Shown in pieces: positions 1-12,500 of a stretch of DNA of 64,000 nt. The position numbers and the translations under genes were made by a program. Source of the stretch: Asterias amurensis. Its lineage: Eukaryota; Echinodermata; Asteroidea; Forcipulatida; Asteriidae. Each line of letters starts with the position of its first letter. Position 1 is the first letter of the stretch. Below the pieces are notes generated by a model that had not been told where the DNA came from, searched no databases, and worked only from the letters and a program-made list of their open reading frames with translations. The stretch spans positions 15,451,701 to 15,515,700 of the forward strand of contig NC_092662.1 in NCBI RefSeq assembly GCF_032118995.1, read 5' to 3'.

Positions 1-203
1 TGCTCTTAAACACTCAGCCATGTTACCTCAACATAACAGAACATTTACGAAGCACATTTATAAATTCAACAAGATCAAAGCGCTGTAAAGTGTGCAAACC
101 GAACAACAACATACTACATTTTATACTAATAAGTTCTAAGAGATTTCTTGAAAATTGGCAAAGAGTTACAATATCTGATGGATACAGGGAGGTTGTTCCA
201 CAT

Positions 204-530
204 TTAGGGAGCAACATGGGTGACAGTCCTATTGTGATCTGATGAGAGTGTTCTGATGGTTGAGTGTTTGGTTAGGCGTGTGGTGTCGGAAGCTGATCGC
301 AGCATTGAGCTTGGCGGTTGGTAGAGAGCAAGGCAAGATGATAAGTAGCCCGGTGCTATTCCTAGGAGACATTTAAACACAGTAACTAAAACTTTGAAAG
401 TTACTCTCTCTTTGACCGAAAGCCAAAGCAACTGCTGGAGGCAGGGTGTTGTGTGGTTATATTTCATAGCACTGCAAAGTGAAAATGCAAAGCTAACTGG
501 CCCTGCTGGCTCACTTTGCTGGCTAGTCAC
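204..530 (-). mobile_element. LINE reverse-transcriptase C-terminal remnant
   Basis: The minus-strand reading frame contains LWLSVKERVTFKVLVTVFK, then GIAPGYLSSCL and LRSASD, the pattern of the conserved tail of CR1/L2-type non-LTR reverse transcriptases (LHWLPVKxRIxFKxLLxxxK..APxYLxxLL). After a frame change the typical ending WNNLPVSIRYCNSLPIFKK follows at about 120-205. It is a 5'-truncated, decayed copy downstream of TMEM141. Confidence 0.7.
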
Positions 531-666
531 TAGTCACTAAAAAAAGCTCGGGGCGAACCATGTATCGTTCATGAATCGTCCACTTCAAGAAGCCTTCAGT
601 TTGACAGCTCAATAATATTGCTTGATTAAAAAATAAATATCAATATTTTATGTATAATAGTGGCGG

Positions 667-3600
667 TCATCCCATCCGATCACCGTATTTTGTTGTCTTC
701 ATTGGAACCTCATCTGTTGCTTGTGAGGGTGTTTTACTCAGAGCGGGTAGATTTGAGTCTCTGATTTGTAGCGAGTCTTGGTGATGTGCTGTATTCACCC
801 ACAGTTTCTGACACTGTTTACTTGTGATAGATGCCACGGCATACGACGAAACAATAGCGCCACCTGCAATGAAGGCACAAAGAGACCGTTTATGGTTGAA
901 AGATTGTCCCTGCAATAGAACAGGGGTCGAAATTGCCACTAGCCCGCTAGCCCGGGACTACCAGATTTACAGCCGGGCTACTCATTTTTCCAGTTTGATA
1001 GCCCGACGGGCTAGTGGAAAAATAATGCAAAAATCATCATCACAAACAATAAAGAACTATGTTATTGGTGTATTGTAAAGTTTGAGCCGTGACGCGAGAC
1101 ATAATGCGTCTTTCGGGCTACCAAAATCTAATCAGGGCTACTAAAAATTATTGGTCACTAGCCCTGCTGACTACCATGGAAATACACTTAATTTCGACCC
1201 CTGTAGAACCACCTCAAAGAAAAAGAAATTGAAATCGAAATGAAGAAACAATTTCCTCTCAAGCATGCCTGTTAAATATTTTCAGGAACTTTCAAATCAA
1301 TCCAATCTCGTCCAATCTCAGACTTGTGGACAAGTCGTTAATGGTCTGTCGCTGTGATAGTCGAGTCTTGGTGGTGGATTATGATTCAGGTTTCTGCGAT
1401 AAAACACTGCTCTCACGCGAAACTGATGGCTGCTAACTGTAGAGTTGTTATACTGCCCTCTATTGACTGTAGCTGTTAAGTCTATAAGTTAGAATCCAAG
1501 AAGTCTGACCAATAATAAACGTATCATTATGAATCAGTCTAATCTACATGTCTAAGTGTCTCAGTGGTTAAAGCCTAAACACCACACTAACTACTCCCCC
1601 ATTACCTAGTGGGACTGTAGCCGTGAGAGCAGTACTGCCATGGGGGTCAGCAGTGTCGTGAGAATACCGTCAGTGTTGCGGGAATCCGGAGAGTGGGAAT
1701 GCTATCACCGCGACAGACATTTAAAGGAACACGTTGCCTTGGATCGGACGAGTTGGTCAAAACAAAAGCGTTTTTAACCGTTTTTTATAAAATGCATATG
1801 GTTGGAAAGATGTTTTAAAAGTAGAATACAATGATCCACACAAGTTTGCCTCCAAATTGCGTGGTTTTCCTTCTACTGTGCGAACTAACATGGTCGGCCA
1901 TTTATGGGAGTCAAAATTTTGACCCCCATAAATGGCCGACGTATTAGTCGACGAGGTAAAAGGAAAACCACGCAATTTCGAGGTATGTTTGTGTGGATCA
2001 TTGTATTCTACTTTTACAACATCTTTCTACCGATATGCATTTTATAAAAAACGGTTACAAACGCTTTTCAAAGACCAACTCGACCGATCCAAGGCAACGT
2101 GTTCCTTTAACGACTTGTCCACAAGTCTAATCTCATCCCTGGATTACTGTAGTGTACTTACCAGCAATGAAGACTACATTGTAGACTGCAGGAAACTTTG
2201 GATATTTTTGTCTGATTGCAAACCATGCAGTAAAGCCACCAGCTCCTCCTATGAATAAACAAAGAAAAAAATACCTTGTGTAAAGTATTGTAACTCGTAC
2301 ACAATGTGCCCAAACGTGGTCAGTGGTAGGTAGCAGTCCTTCCTCTATGGCCCTTTTTCGAAACGACAGCTTCGGCTTTGGATTCATCTTCAGGCTAGCT
2401 TGGCCCGTGGTTGTTTTGACAGTTGTGCGTGCTGTGCGTACTCACACTCGGTGCTTCAGACGAGAGGACGGAGCCTGAAGCTGAATCTAAAGAGGAAGCC
2501 GTGGTTTCGAAAAAGGGCCAAATGGGCTTAGCAATGAGCTTCGGGCATGTTTTAACATTCTTTGTTTTGTGAAAATCAAAACTGTTGTATGTCTGATTGA
2601 ATCTGAATGTTGGAGACCATTCCAGACCTTCCCTGCTGCCATTCATTCAAACTACTCTATTCCCCAGGGGTTGCCCTTTGGGAATTAGGGCTGGCCTTTT
2701 CACACTATGATAGCTTTACCCCCAGTTTGTCCACAGTCTGCCCCGGCAAATGGGTACCCATCTCTGGAATAGGGGTAAGCGGTAAAACCTTGGGGTATTC
2801 TTGAAATGGAACATCATTGCCAAAGATGGACATGTGGATAAATTCCTAAAGAATGTGGGGGGGGGGGGCTCTACATCAGCTTATCTAAGCTGTCTGCCCC
2901 AGTAACCAGAACCACCGTCTCCTCCCCAGTTGTGTGATGGCGTCGGTGGATTCAAGTAAGTTCAAGTAAGTATGTAAACAAAGGCAAAGGTGACACCAGA
3001 GGGCACTATACAAGCTACTAGCACAAGAAATAGGGACCTAGGCGGGGACAGTGTGAAAACGCGCTAGGGTAACCGCGGGAAAAGACCCTTCTTAGGACTC
3101 CCCATGGTTGCATTCACCTGTTCACCGAAGATAAGAGAGGCAGTGTGATAAAGCTTATACTGTGTGTACCGGTACATACCTGCAAAGAATGCAAACATTC
3201 CCTTGATGAATGCCTTGGACTGGCACTGTCCATACTCATGTATCCCCTACAGAGAAAAAGACAAAAATGAATGAGATATTTTACATTCAAAATGAAACAA
3301 TTGCAGGCATGGAATTTCATTGTAGATTGGGCAAGGCCCTTTGTTATTTCTTAGACTTTGAGGGCACTTAAATATTTCATAAATATTTTATAGCTAAACC
3401 AAAAGTAGTAAATAGCACTAGCAAAATTATGCTTACCAGAATAAGGTTTAAACCAGCCCAACCACTTGTAGGTCACACATAGTACCGTCTTGTCTGTGAT
3501 TCATATCCTGTTTATTTTGGCTTAGCAGAAATTGTTTAGCAATATTTTCTGCCTAAGCTAAGCAGCTAGCTCCATATGGAATCGAACCCTGCTGATATTG

Positions 3601-4647
3601 AGCATCTGATGCAATTGGACTTTTGGCAAAGCAGTCTCGGTACAGGAACCAAAACTTTTATTACACTGTAAGTGTAATTTTTTACAATTTTAGAAGGGCA
3701 TAGAATTTGAATAAAAATAGTATTGACTCAGTCTTATAAGTTATATAATATCACCATTTTAAACGCAAACAAAATATAAAACAAACATTCCACTTGCTCA
3801 ATACATCTTTACATGTCATGTTCTTTAAATAACAAATTAACTTTTTTAGTTTATATGTTTGAAAAGTAATAATAAGCATGCCATTCAATGGCAAAAGATC
3901 AGAAAATTACAATAATTTAAACATTATGGAGTAGGTCTATATAAATATATAACTTTACTTACATTGAATACATCCACAGGAAAGATTTCTTATTCTACCA
4001 ACTACCAAATGAGAGAGCCATCCCTAACACTGGGCTGGGGCTGGGCCATGGCTACTTCTAAGTTCTATACAACTTGTATTACAAGGGCCAAGGCTAGCCT
4101 TAATATTATAGTTTCTAGAAGTGGGCCATGGCTATTCCTTTAACTATTTTAGTTTCGTCCGCTATCGTCTCCTTCGTCGGGAGACGATAGCGGACAAACC
4201 GAAATAGTTGTAGGTCTGGGACTCAGGAGTAGGCCATGCATGGCCAGAAAGATTATGGAGACTACAACTATTTCTATCTCAATAATGCTACGATACAGTA
4301 CACGGGGAAAACTCTTCAGTACAATAACAATCAGCAAGTTGACAATCAGTACTACTATAGCCTACGTCGTCGTGTTATTGGTTTGGGCATAAAAATGCAA
4401 CTGTGTTGTTGTGTAGCCCTGGTAGGTAGGAAACTGGGCTATGTAGTTGTTTACTGTAACTCTACTAAAGCAAAGGAAAAATAACAATCTCACACAATAG
4501 GCCTATTTGTAAAATGATAAATGACAAACATATTGAATGAACTTCCCCAGTTTCAGTTCAGTCTTACTCTTGATCTTCATACACAAATCTTACCGGATAT
4601 TTACTTGCCGTCTCGTCATCAAGATCTGATATTCCAACCAAAACCAT
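667..4647 (-). CDS. TMEM141: TMEM141-like small two-pass membrane protein
   Basis: Four coding exons on the minus strand in transcript order: 4594-4647, 3180-3246, 2162-2248 and 667-863. All have GT donors and AG acceptors and compatible phases (0, 1, 1), giving 134 residues plus TGA. The start is the ATG in MVLVGISDLDDETASKYP, which mirrors the vertebrate TMEM141 N-terminus. The core then reads HEYGQCQSKAFIKG, two hydrophobic segments (about residues 30-52 and 61-82) separated by the basic turn RQKYPKFP, and the C-terminal motif SKQCQKLW. The vertebrate protein has the same order (CQSHAFMKG, QRKFPYP, EKCNNLW) and is about 108 aa; this copy has a longer polar tail. Molecular function of the family is poorly known. 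Introns hold several palindromic transposons. Family identity is by recalled similarity, not a database search. Confidence 0.9.
917..1204. mobile_element. Foldback element with ends CAGGGGTCGAAATT
   Basis: Terminal inverted repeats CAGGGGTCGAAATT (left) and AATTTCGACCCCTG (right) enclose repeated GGGCTAGT/ACTAGCCC modules. It lies in the third TMEM141 intron, immediately after the acceptor of the last exon. No coding capacity is seen. Confidence 0.6.
1320..2128. mobile_element. Family F inverted-repeat element, copy 1, interrupted by family B
   Basis: Left end AGACTTGTGGACAAGTCGTTAA at 1320 is matched by its reverse complement ending at 2128. Family B copy 1 (1721-2110) is inserted at the TTAA of the right arm, which splits the terminal repeat. 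The whole nest lies in TMEM141 intron 3. No clean 9-bp target duplication is visible here, unlike copy 2 at 31347-31568. Confidence 0.65.
1721..2110. mobile_element. Family B TTAA-flanked palindromic MITE, copy 1
   Basis: Begins TTAAAGGAACACGTTGCC and ends GGCAACGTGTTCCTTTAA. The two arms are near-complete inverted copies meeting at a GGGAGTCAAAATTTTGACCCCC centre around 1905-1930. Length about 390 bp with no reading frame of its own. The TTAA target fits piggyBac- or Kolobok-mobilised elements. Confidence 0.8.
2348..2520. mobile_element. Short foldback MITE with ends TGGCCCTTTTTCGAAAC
   Basis: A 173-bp element with arms TGGCCCTTTTTCGAAAC and GTTTCGAAAAAGGGCCA, followed inward by imperfect inverted copies of the CAGCTTCGGCTTTGGATTCA and CTTCAGGCT stretch. 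It sits in TMEM141 intron 2. A related GGCCCTTTTCGAAACCATGG fragment occurs near 20773. Confidence 0.65.
4147..4207. repeat. Near-perfect hairpin in TMEM141 intron 1
   Basis: Arms GTCCGCTATCGTCTCC and GGGAGACGATAGCGGAC flank a TTCGTC loop, and outer ACTATTT/AAATAGT bases extend the pairing. It could be a tiny foldback element or a structured RNA. Nothing else supports a function. Confidence 0.6.
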
Positions 4648-5229
4648 TATGCTGATAAAAATGACGGAGCGCGTTTGTAATTACTAAAGTTAGAGACAAA
4701 ATTCTCCGGCGTCTTTTACGTTACATAATCGGCACAACACAGACACATACTTATGAAACTACAGAGCCGTGTATAAATATTGTATACGGGCAGCAAGTAG
4801 GGCGCCACCCATTGACCAATAATTTTATCCTGGATTTAAGCCATTGCATGGCGCGCGAGGATTGGTGGGTTGCGGTTGCGGTCGAACACCATGTAATTTT
4901 GTGTAAACTTGCCAGGTAGATGTTCTTAATCATAATCTACCTGGCAATGAGATCTATACACACATTGTGATAACGCAAACGAAATTATAAAGTTGCATCA
5001 TCATAAAAATACCCCAAAGTTTGCCTAACCCCATCTAGCGGAATTAACTGTTTTTTATTTGAGTTATCACAATGGCCCTGACATACAAGCCTTTGAAAAT
5101 CATATTGGATGTGCCCCAAATCAGTATGTTAACTGCAAAACAAAATATCCTGCAATTGCTGTCATTAAAGGACAACAATAATTCATAAACGAAAGATTAT
5201 TTATCAATAAAGCCGTGACGACACGTGTT

Positions 5230-5722
5230 TTGGGTTATGTGGGATTTGAGGCCGGTGTCAGATGCAATTGTGTCCGCCATGCAATACTGTCCTCTCCGGA
5301 CACTTTTGCATATGCAATCGTGTCCGGGGCTATGCAAGAACCGTCCGCCCGACATAACATGACTCACATGTACATATATGTGCGTGCGTAAGCGACCTTG
5401 CATGCGCTGAAATGCTGCATGAATATTCACGTATTTGCAGCGAATACCCAACGGCCGAACATTTCCCATGTCATGACATGCACTTCTAAAAATGGCGAAC
5501 GTGTTCCGTCGACCAAGGGCGTTTAATTTGGACGGTTTTGCACGGGGGCGGACACAACTACATGCAAATGTGTCCGGGCGGACACAATAATTGCATTATG
5601 CAGCAGCGTCCGGGCGGACACGATTGCATATGCAAAACCGTCCGGCGGACATTATTGCATATGCAATAATGTCCTCCGGATAGTATTGCATAGAGGACAT
5701 AATTGCATGCGACACCGGGCTT
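5230..5722. repeat. Cluster of GTCCGG/TGCATATGCA palindromes with foldback symmetry
   Basis: Between TMEM141 and the Cys-loop gene, GTCCGGGCGGAC-like and TGCATATGCA-like palindromes alternate roughly every 25-40 bp. The left end (GCCGGTGTCAGATGCAATTGTG) is roughly inverted at the right end (TAATTGCATGCGACACCGGGC). It is locally GC-rich against an AT-rich background. Probably a foldback transposon made of short palindromic modules. Confidence 0.55.
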
Positions 5723-6552
5723 CCGAAAAACCATAAGAATTACTTATATTTTGGTCGTTTCCACACTAAGAACTAATAGGTCGGCTAACAGGTAGGCCTA
5801 CACCAACCTAATGGCTCAATTTCATTATGATAAATATTTTCGTTGCTTGCACAACAATGCATGTAGAAAAAATGTCTACGTCCATATGCTTCATGCACAT
5901 ACTGTGAACCACTCTGTGAAAATGAGTAAGATATTGACAATATTAAAAAAAAAATGAGTTATAGGCATTGCTGGAAAGAACACACCAGCAGCAGTTATTT
6001 GGTATGTCTAAGCTTTGTGGTGCATCGCATTAATTGCTGAGTTACTCATATTTGAAATTAGCCAGTATATCAGTTTTGGTTAAACACAAATATTATTACA
6101 GGTAAAGAGATGTTTTAAACTACCATTTCGCGCAAAAGGATACAAATTAGACTAAAGTATGATCCCAAAAATCATAAGCTTTAAAAATAAAATAAAAATT
6201 AAAAAAAAAGTGTTTTTTTATATTATCCACATTAAACTGTCTATAACTCAATAACGCATTAGGCGACGTCTGACTCATAAGTGAGTGTCATTAGCTATGA
6301 TAGAATAATTAATAATACTCTGTACAAATTCTCAATTTTACATTATATGACAAAATACTTGTACACAAACCTCAGTCAATACCCTTTCCAGCTCACCAAA
6401 CACGCATAATACAAAAAGATATGAATAATAATAATAGTCGCCAATAATTCATCAAACATTTTTTTCTAGCTACTATTACAACAACGAATGGTTAGTTGTT
6501 GTATAATTTTATCCACGAATTTTGCCGATGATTTCGACGGTTGTCAGGGAAT
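5723..6552. other. AT-rich intergenic stretch, nothing recognised
   Basis: Intergenic DNA downstream of the Cys-loop receptor stop codon. Only simple AT-rich runs and short open frames without recognisable homology are visible. Confidence 0.5.
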
Positions 6553-9500
6553 TTAATTAGTCGCAGACATTACGAAAATGATTATGTTCACGAAAAAGCC
6601 GCCGACATACAAAACAAACCCAAGCATATCGAGACGATGTGCAATCCTCTTCCAGTTAGTGGCGACTGTTTCCTGTCGAAGAAAACGAAAACAAAAAAAT
6701 GCAAACAGTTTTAAGGGCAACCATTATACAAACCTAAAATCATTTCAAAGAGCCATTAGGGCGGACAAATATATCTTTCTTTTTTCTAGATTTTAGTGTG
6801 AAAGACGGATACTTAAGTGAAGTTTCCAATTTCACTCAAAAAGAATGACAGAGATTGACTTTCAATCTTAAAAGAGCGAAACTGACGCCACATTAATAAG
6901 AGTAAAATGTTCACTCAAAAGAGAGTGGTGCTATAATAGGTGCCTGGGACACTTCTTACCTTTTTAAGGTACGAAGTGTCCCATGCAGGGAGTGGCCACT
7001 CAGTGTATTTGCCACTTTGCCTACAGTGTACCTTTGCCACTCCCTGATGGGACACTTCGTACCTTTTTAAGGTACGACGAAGTGTCCCAGGGAGTGGCAA
7101 AGGTACGAAGTGTCCGACATCCCTGTATATGTATTTTGTTTGTTCACCTTTGATATCTCATCTTCCAAAGCGTCTCCATCACGCCCCAAGTCGTAATTGT
7201 TCTCTTCTTGTGAGATCGTACTGCCGAGATTCACACAAAAAACTTTGTTGTTGTTCTTCTTCTTCTCGGGGACCTCCCAGTTGTGTAAGATGAGCGTCAC
7301 GGCAGTCAACAGCACAGAGCAACCACACAAGAAGAAGTTAATGACAATGAAAGACAGCGCGGCCGGAGGCTCCCCGTTGCCGCCTTCCGGAAGCGCTTCC
7401 TGGACCAGCGTCTGAAACACCACGAAGCCTAAAAGTAAAGACACGCCAAAGGAAAGCTTCTCACCGCAGTCCGGCGGAAGCCAAAAGATGGCGGCTGCGA
7501 TGATGCCCAGCAAGGCGGATGGACCTATCACTGAATATGTATACGCCACCCATTCGCGTTGGAGAGATATACTTATCCTGATATCGATTGTAAACATGCA
7601 TCTTGGATCACCAATCACAGGTGATGTTACCCACTCGACTGATGTAACATCTGAGTGGTCTACCTCGAAATTGGCGCATTTTAATTTGAATGGTTCGATT
7701 GTTACGTCAAGCAGCTTCCAATCATTAACAATGTTGAGCTGGTAGTCCTTAGTCAGGCGAGGTAACAACCTCACCAGGGAATCGGGTGTGGTTGTGAGTC
7801 CAACTAATACATCACAAGTTTGACTATCGAACGGGAATTTACCCTGCTTTAAGAAACAGGATGAGTGATACTCGATCATGTTCATCGTGTTCACCTTACC
7901 GTTGTACATGAGCAAGGATTCTGTCGAATCTCCGATAACTCCAATTCGTGCACCACTATCGTGAAAAAAAAGACATAACCAAAGACTTCAAAAAACTTTC
8001 AGGCTTCTTCAGGTTAATAATTAATAGAGAGGTTTAGCTGCACGTTCGCGAGCATAATAATACGTTTTTAACATAGGAAAGTTACATTTTCCACTTCAGG
8101 TACGTACATGTGCACGCGTACGTGGGCATGAAATCGGCCCAAAGTGAGGACGTCACACAACACAATTTGTTTACGTTTACGTTCAACCTCCCTAAATGAC
8201 TGTATAATAATACGCAAACTTGAATAGCTGAATACACTTTTTTGTTACAGTAGGCCTACTGCAATACCAAATTATTACTATACATTATTAGTATCTTACA
8301 AACTTGCTTAGTAACGCGCAACAGAGAGCTGTTGATAGTATAACACGTATTGTGAGAAACAACGGCTCCCTCTGAAGTAACGTAGTTTTTGAGAAAGAGG
8401 TAGTTTCTCAGTCAGATATTAAAAGAAAGCACATACAGTTTGGGCAACAACGATGTTTTTCTTTCACTATTTTCTTGCAACTTCAATGACCAATTGAGTT
8501 CAAATGTTCACAGATTGTTGTTTTATGCATGGGGTGGCCTGTCTTTGAAAATATTACCAAAGGAGTGGATTTCACAAAGACTATAGTCTTATCTCGAGTA
8601 AGAACAAGTTACTTGTCCTATCTTAGGACTAGCCATACGTTTTTAATATCTCCTAGGACTAGTCCTAAGTTAGGACTTGGCCCAACTCTTTGTGAAATCG
8701 ACCCCAGTGTCTTTAAATGCACTGGCAGGACACGTTACGTAATTATTAACGTACCGCGCCTCGATCCGGCTTGGCCCGTTAACAGCGGCCAACCACCAAC
8801 CCGGATATTACCACGGAATGGAGACCGGTGTGGCGGTTTCAGTCTTCCGCCGTGTTCAGTTTTCCGGGTGACGGAGTCGGACATATCAGCACGTTGTTCG
8901 AACGGTTTAAGCTTTCCTGCATGTTCAGTTTTCCGGGTGACCTGTCAGATACCGCCGCGAGTACCCTGGCGAGTACTGTAGTTCTCTCAGCAGTGACCCC
9001 AAATTGTTTATATTACGATTCTTTCCTGTGTAGTCACATAATCTCTTGCCCCATCTTTACATGTATTCATGGGTACAACTTTAGGCAGGTCACACTCTGC
9101 TTGCATAAAAAACCAACTCATACGATCCACGCGCCATGACAGCTACCGGGGGGGGGGGGGGGGGGGGGTCACGGATGACTCAATACGCCACTAAAAATGG
9201 ACTACTTTCGCTTGCTGTGCGCAGGCATCGCATGACGTAATGCTACCGTATTTGGTCATTCGGAAAACTGAACACAGCGGAAAGTTGAAACCGCCACACC
9301 GGTCATGAACACGTAGTGGAGACCGGAACATCACTTAGTCCCTAATCATTATTGAGCACCAAAATGTTGCAAATTAAACAAAATATACAATAATGTGAAT
9401 ACATACTCTTTGCGCATGATCAGTCTGGGGTACCATATCTCATTTGTGTTCACGATCATGTACTCAACACCACCGTAGTCGTCAGGGTTCCAGCTCAGTC

Positions 9501-12500
9501 TCTCATCCTCCCATTGCTATAGGTTACAACAACAAACATTTAAAAAAACTCGAGTAAAGTTATAACCATAAAGTTAATGTTTTTGGACTTTGCAGGGTGG
9601 AAGTATAAGATGTTTGCAGTAACACCATGTGGAAATCTCTTTTGAGTAGTGTTGATTCTGAAAAGAACCGGTGGTTATAACGAATTGAGTGTGGAGTTGT
9701 TAACCACAGCTCAGGGCCTCAAAATGTTTCATCTGCTCAATAGAATTACAAAAATCGAACAGCTCCTTAAAGATATACTTTGCCGCTAAGTAGGATATCG
9801 TTGCTTTCATGCATTAAACATGCTAGGCCCTATTTTGGGGCAACTGAACTACCAAACTTAGCTTTAAATTTTTAGAGGCAGTGGACACTATATTGGTAAT
9901 TACTCAAAATAATTATTAGCATAAAACTTTTCTTGGTGACGAGTAATGGGGAGAGGTTGATGGTATAAAACATTGTGAAGTGCCATAGTTACCGAGAGAA
10001 AGAAGTAATTTCCATGAATTTGATTTCGAGACCTCAGATTTAGAATTTGAGGTCTCTAAATCAAGCATCTGAAAGCACACAACTTTGGATGACAAGGTGT
10101 TTTTTCTTTCATTATTATCTCGCAAGTTCGATGACCGATTGAGCTCAAATTTTCACAGGCTTGTTTTTTTATGCATATGTTGAGATACACCGACTGTGAA
10201 GGCTAGTCTTTGACAATTACCAAAAGTGTCCACCGCTTTTAATAGTCGTGGAAATAAAAGGTATTTTGATCACTGTAAATCTTACTAATACACCCACATT
10301 TCAATCTTATTGAACAAATTGATTAATGGCGTAGGTCAGATAACCTCTGCGTTTTATAGCTTTATTTAAAAGTAATTGTGCGTGACAAGATTGAGTACGG
10401 AAGACAATGCAAGGTCTATTCTGAAGGTAACATTAAAGGCACTGCACACGTTTAGAAATTAAAAACATTTACATGTGTTAGCATAAAAACTTCATTGGTA
10501 ACGAGCAATGGAGAGCTGTTGATAAAAAAAAAAAAACTGTGAGACACGACTCCCTCTGAAGTAACGTAGTTTTTGAGAAAACGATAATTTCTCACTAAAT
10601 CTGAGAAAGACTTCAGGCCTGAAGCCCTTCTTATAGGCATTTCAAAGTTCACCAATTTGAGCAACAATGGTGTTTTATTATTTTCTTGCAACTTCGAAGA
10701 CCAAGCGCCAAATCTGTGCAATGTTTGTTATTTTAATATGCATAATGTTGGGATACCGTAGGTGAGAATCATGGTCTTTGACAATCTACTACCAAAACGT
10801 GTCTTTAAAGGCAGTGGACACTACTGGTAATTACTCAAAATAATTGTCAGCATAAAACCTTACTTGGTAATGAGTAATGGGGAGAGGTTGATAGTATAAA
10901 ACATTGTGAGAAACGGCTCCCTCTGAAGTGCCATTAGTTTTCGAGAAAGAAGTAATTTTCCACGAAGTTGATTTCGAGACCTCAGATTTAGAACTTGAGG
11001 TCTCGAAATCAACCATCTAAACGCACACAACTTCGTGTGAGAAGGGTGTTTTGGTCTTTCATAGTTATCTCGCAACTCCGACGACCAATCGAGCTCAAAT
11101 TTTCACAGGTTTGTTATTTTATGCATATGTTGAGATACACCAAGTGAGAAGACTGGTATTTGACAATTACCAACAGTGTCCACTGTCTTTAAAGCTTTTG
11201 TTTCCCGTATAATTACAAACTACATCACTGTTTCAACTTAAGAATTAAGAGTGACTATAAACAACATGAATAGTAAACTTGCGGGTACAACCATGAGTAA
11301 AATCTCTTTTAAAGGAGTGGTGGCTCTGAAAAGAGCCGTTTTGGTCTCGAGGTTTCGAACAATAATACACTCTGCTCGTCCTCAGACCTACTGTTCAAAA
11401 CGTCGAGACCAAACCGGCTCTTTTCAGAGCCACCACTCCTTCAAAAGATATTTTACTCATGGTTGTACCCGCAAGTTTACTATTCATAATATTTATATGT
11501 ATAGTATACCCGCATTCTCCACACCATGCAAAGCTTCAAACACCATAAACATAATTGTCTATAGCTTTCAGGAAAAAAATAAACAAATTAATACTCACCA
11601 CTGAGAAGGAAGCAGCGGAATACAGACTTTGTTGTCTTGAATCCTAAATGGAAAGAAAAATATGTCCAATTATTTTTATAAACTAATTTTGTGATCGAAA
11701 AACTTGCTGTGAATGGCCAAAATCGAATGTTTGTTGTGAGTTAGAGACTAATATCTGTTAAAATTTGGTCAAATTCTAAGTGGTAATAGTGTTCAGAACC
11801 TACATAAGCTGCATGCAAATATACCGGGTTGTGCAACTTGAAGTCATGTATGGGTGTTGTCATTATTATACCGGAGAGGAGAAAATTTAAAATTAACATC
11901 ATGGTGTTCAAATAATCCACATGGGAAGAAATTAGTGCTATTAAAGGCACTGGACACTATTGATAATTACTCAAAATAATTATTAGCATAACACCATTCT
12001 TGATTACGAGTAATGGGGAGAGGTCGATAGCAGCTCCCTCTTAAGTGACGTAGTTTTCGAGAAAGAAGTAATTTTCCACGAATTTGATTTCGAGACCTCA
12101 CATTTCGAAATTTGAGGTCGCGAAATCAAGCATCTGAAAGCACACAACTTCGTGTGACAAGGGTGTTTTTTCTTCCATTATTATCTCGCAACTTCAACGA
12201 CCAATTGAGTTCAAATTTTCACAGGTTTGTTATCTTGTGCATGTTAAGATACACCAAGTGAGAAGATTATTCTTTGACAATAACTAAAGGTGTCCAGTGT
12301 CTTTAAACCGATATTATTCTTCAGTTACGTTCAGATTCATTCAGGTATACCTACCAAGCTCAAAATAGCAATGCGTTCTTGACCGACAATGACGTGGACA
12401 TCGATGGGATGTGTGGCGTTTTTGACGGGTCGAACGCGCCGATCGTACCGGCCCGGGGCGTCCAGCAGACCCTCCAAAAGCCGCTGCTCGTCGTTCCAGG

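Noticed and set aside
8529-9139. Overlapping plus-strand frames of 150 and 103 codons
   Set aside because: They run through family E and the GACCGGTGTGG foldback element inside an intron on the opposite strand; no domain similarity.
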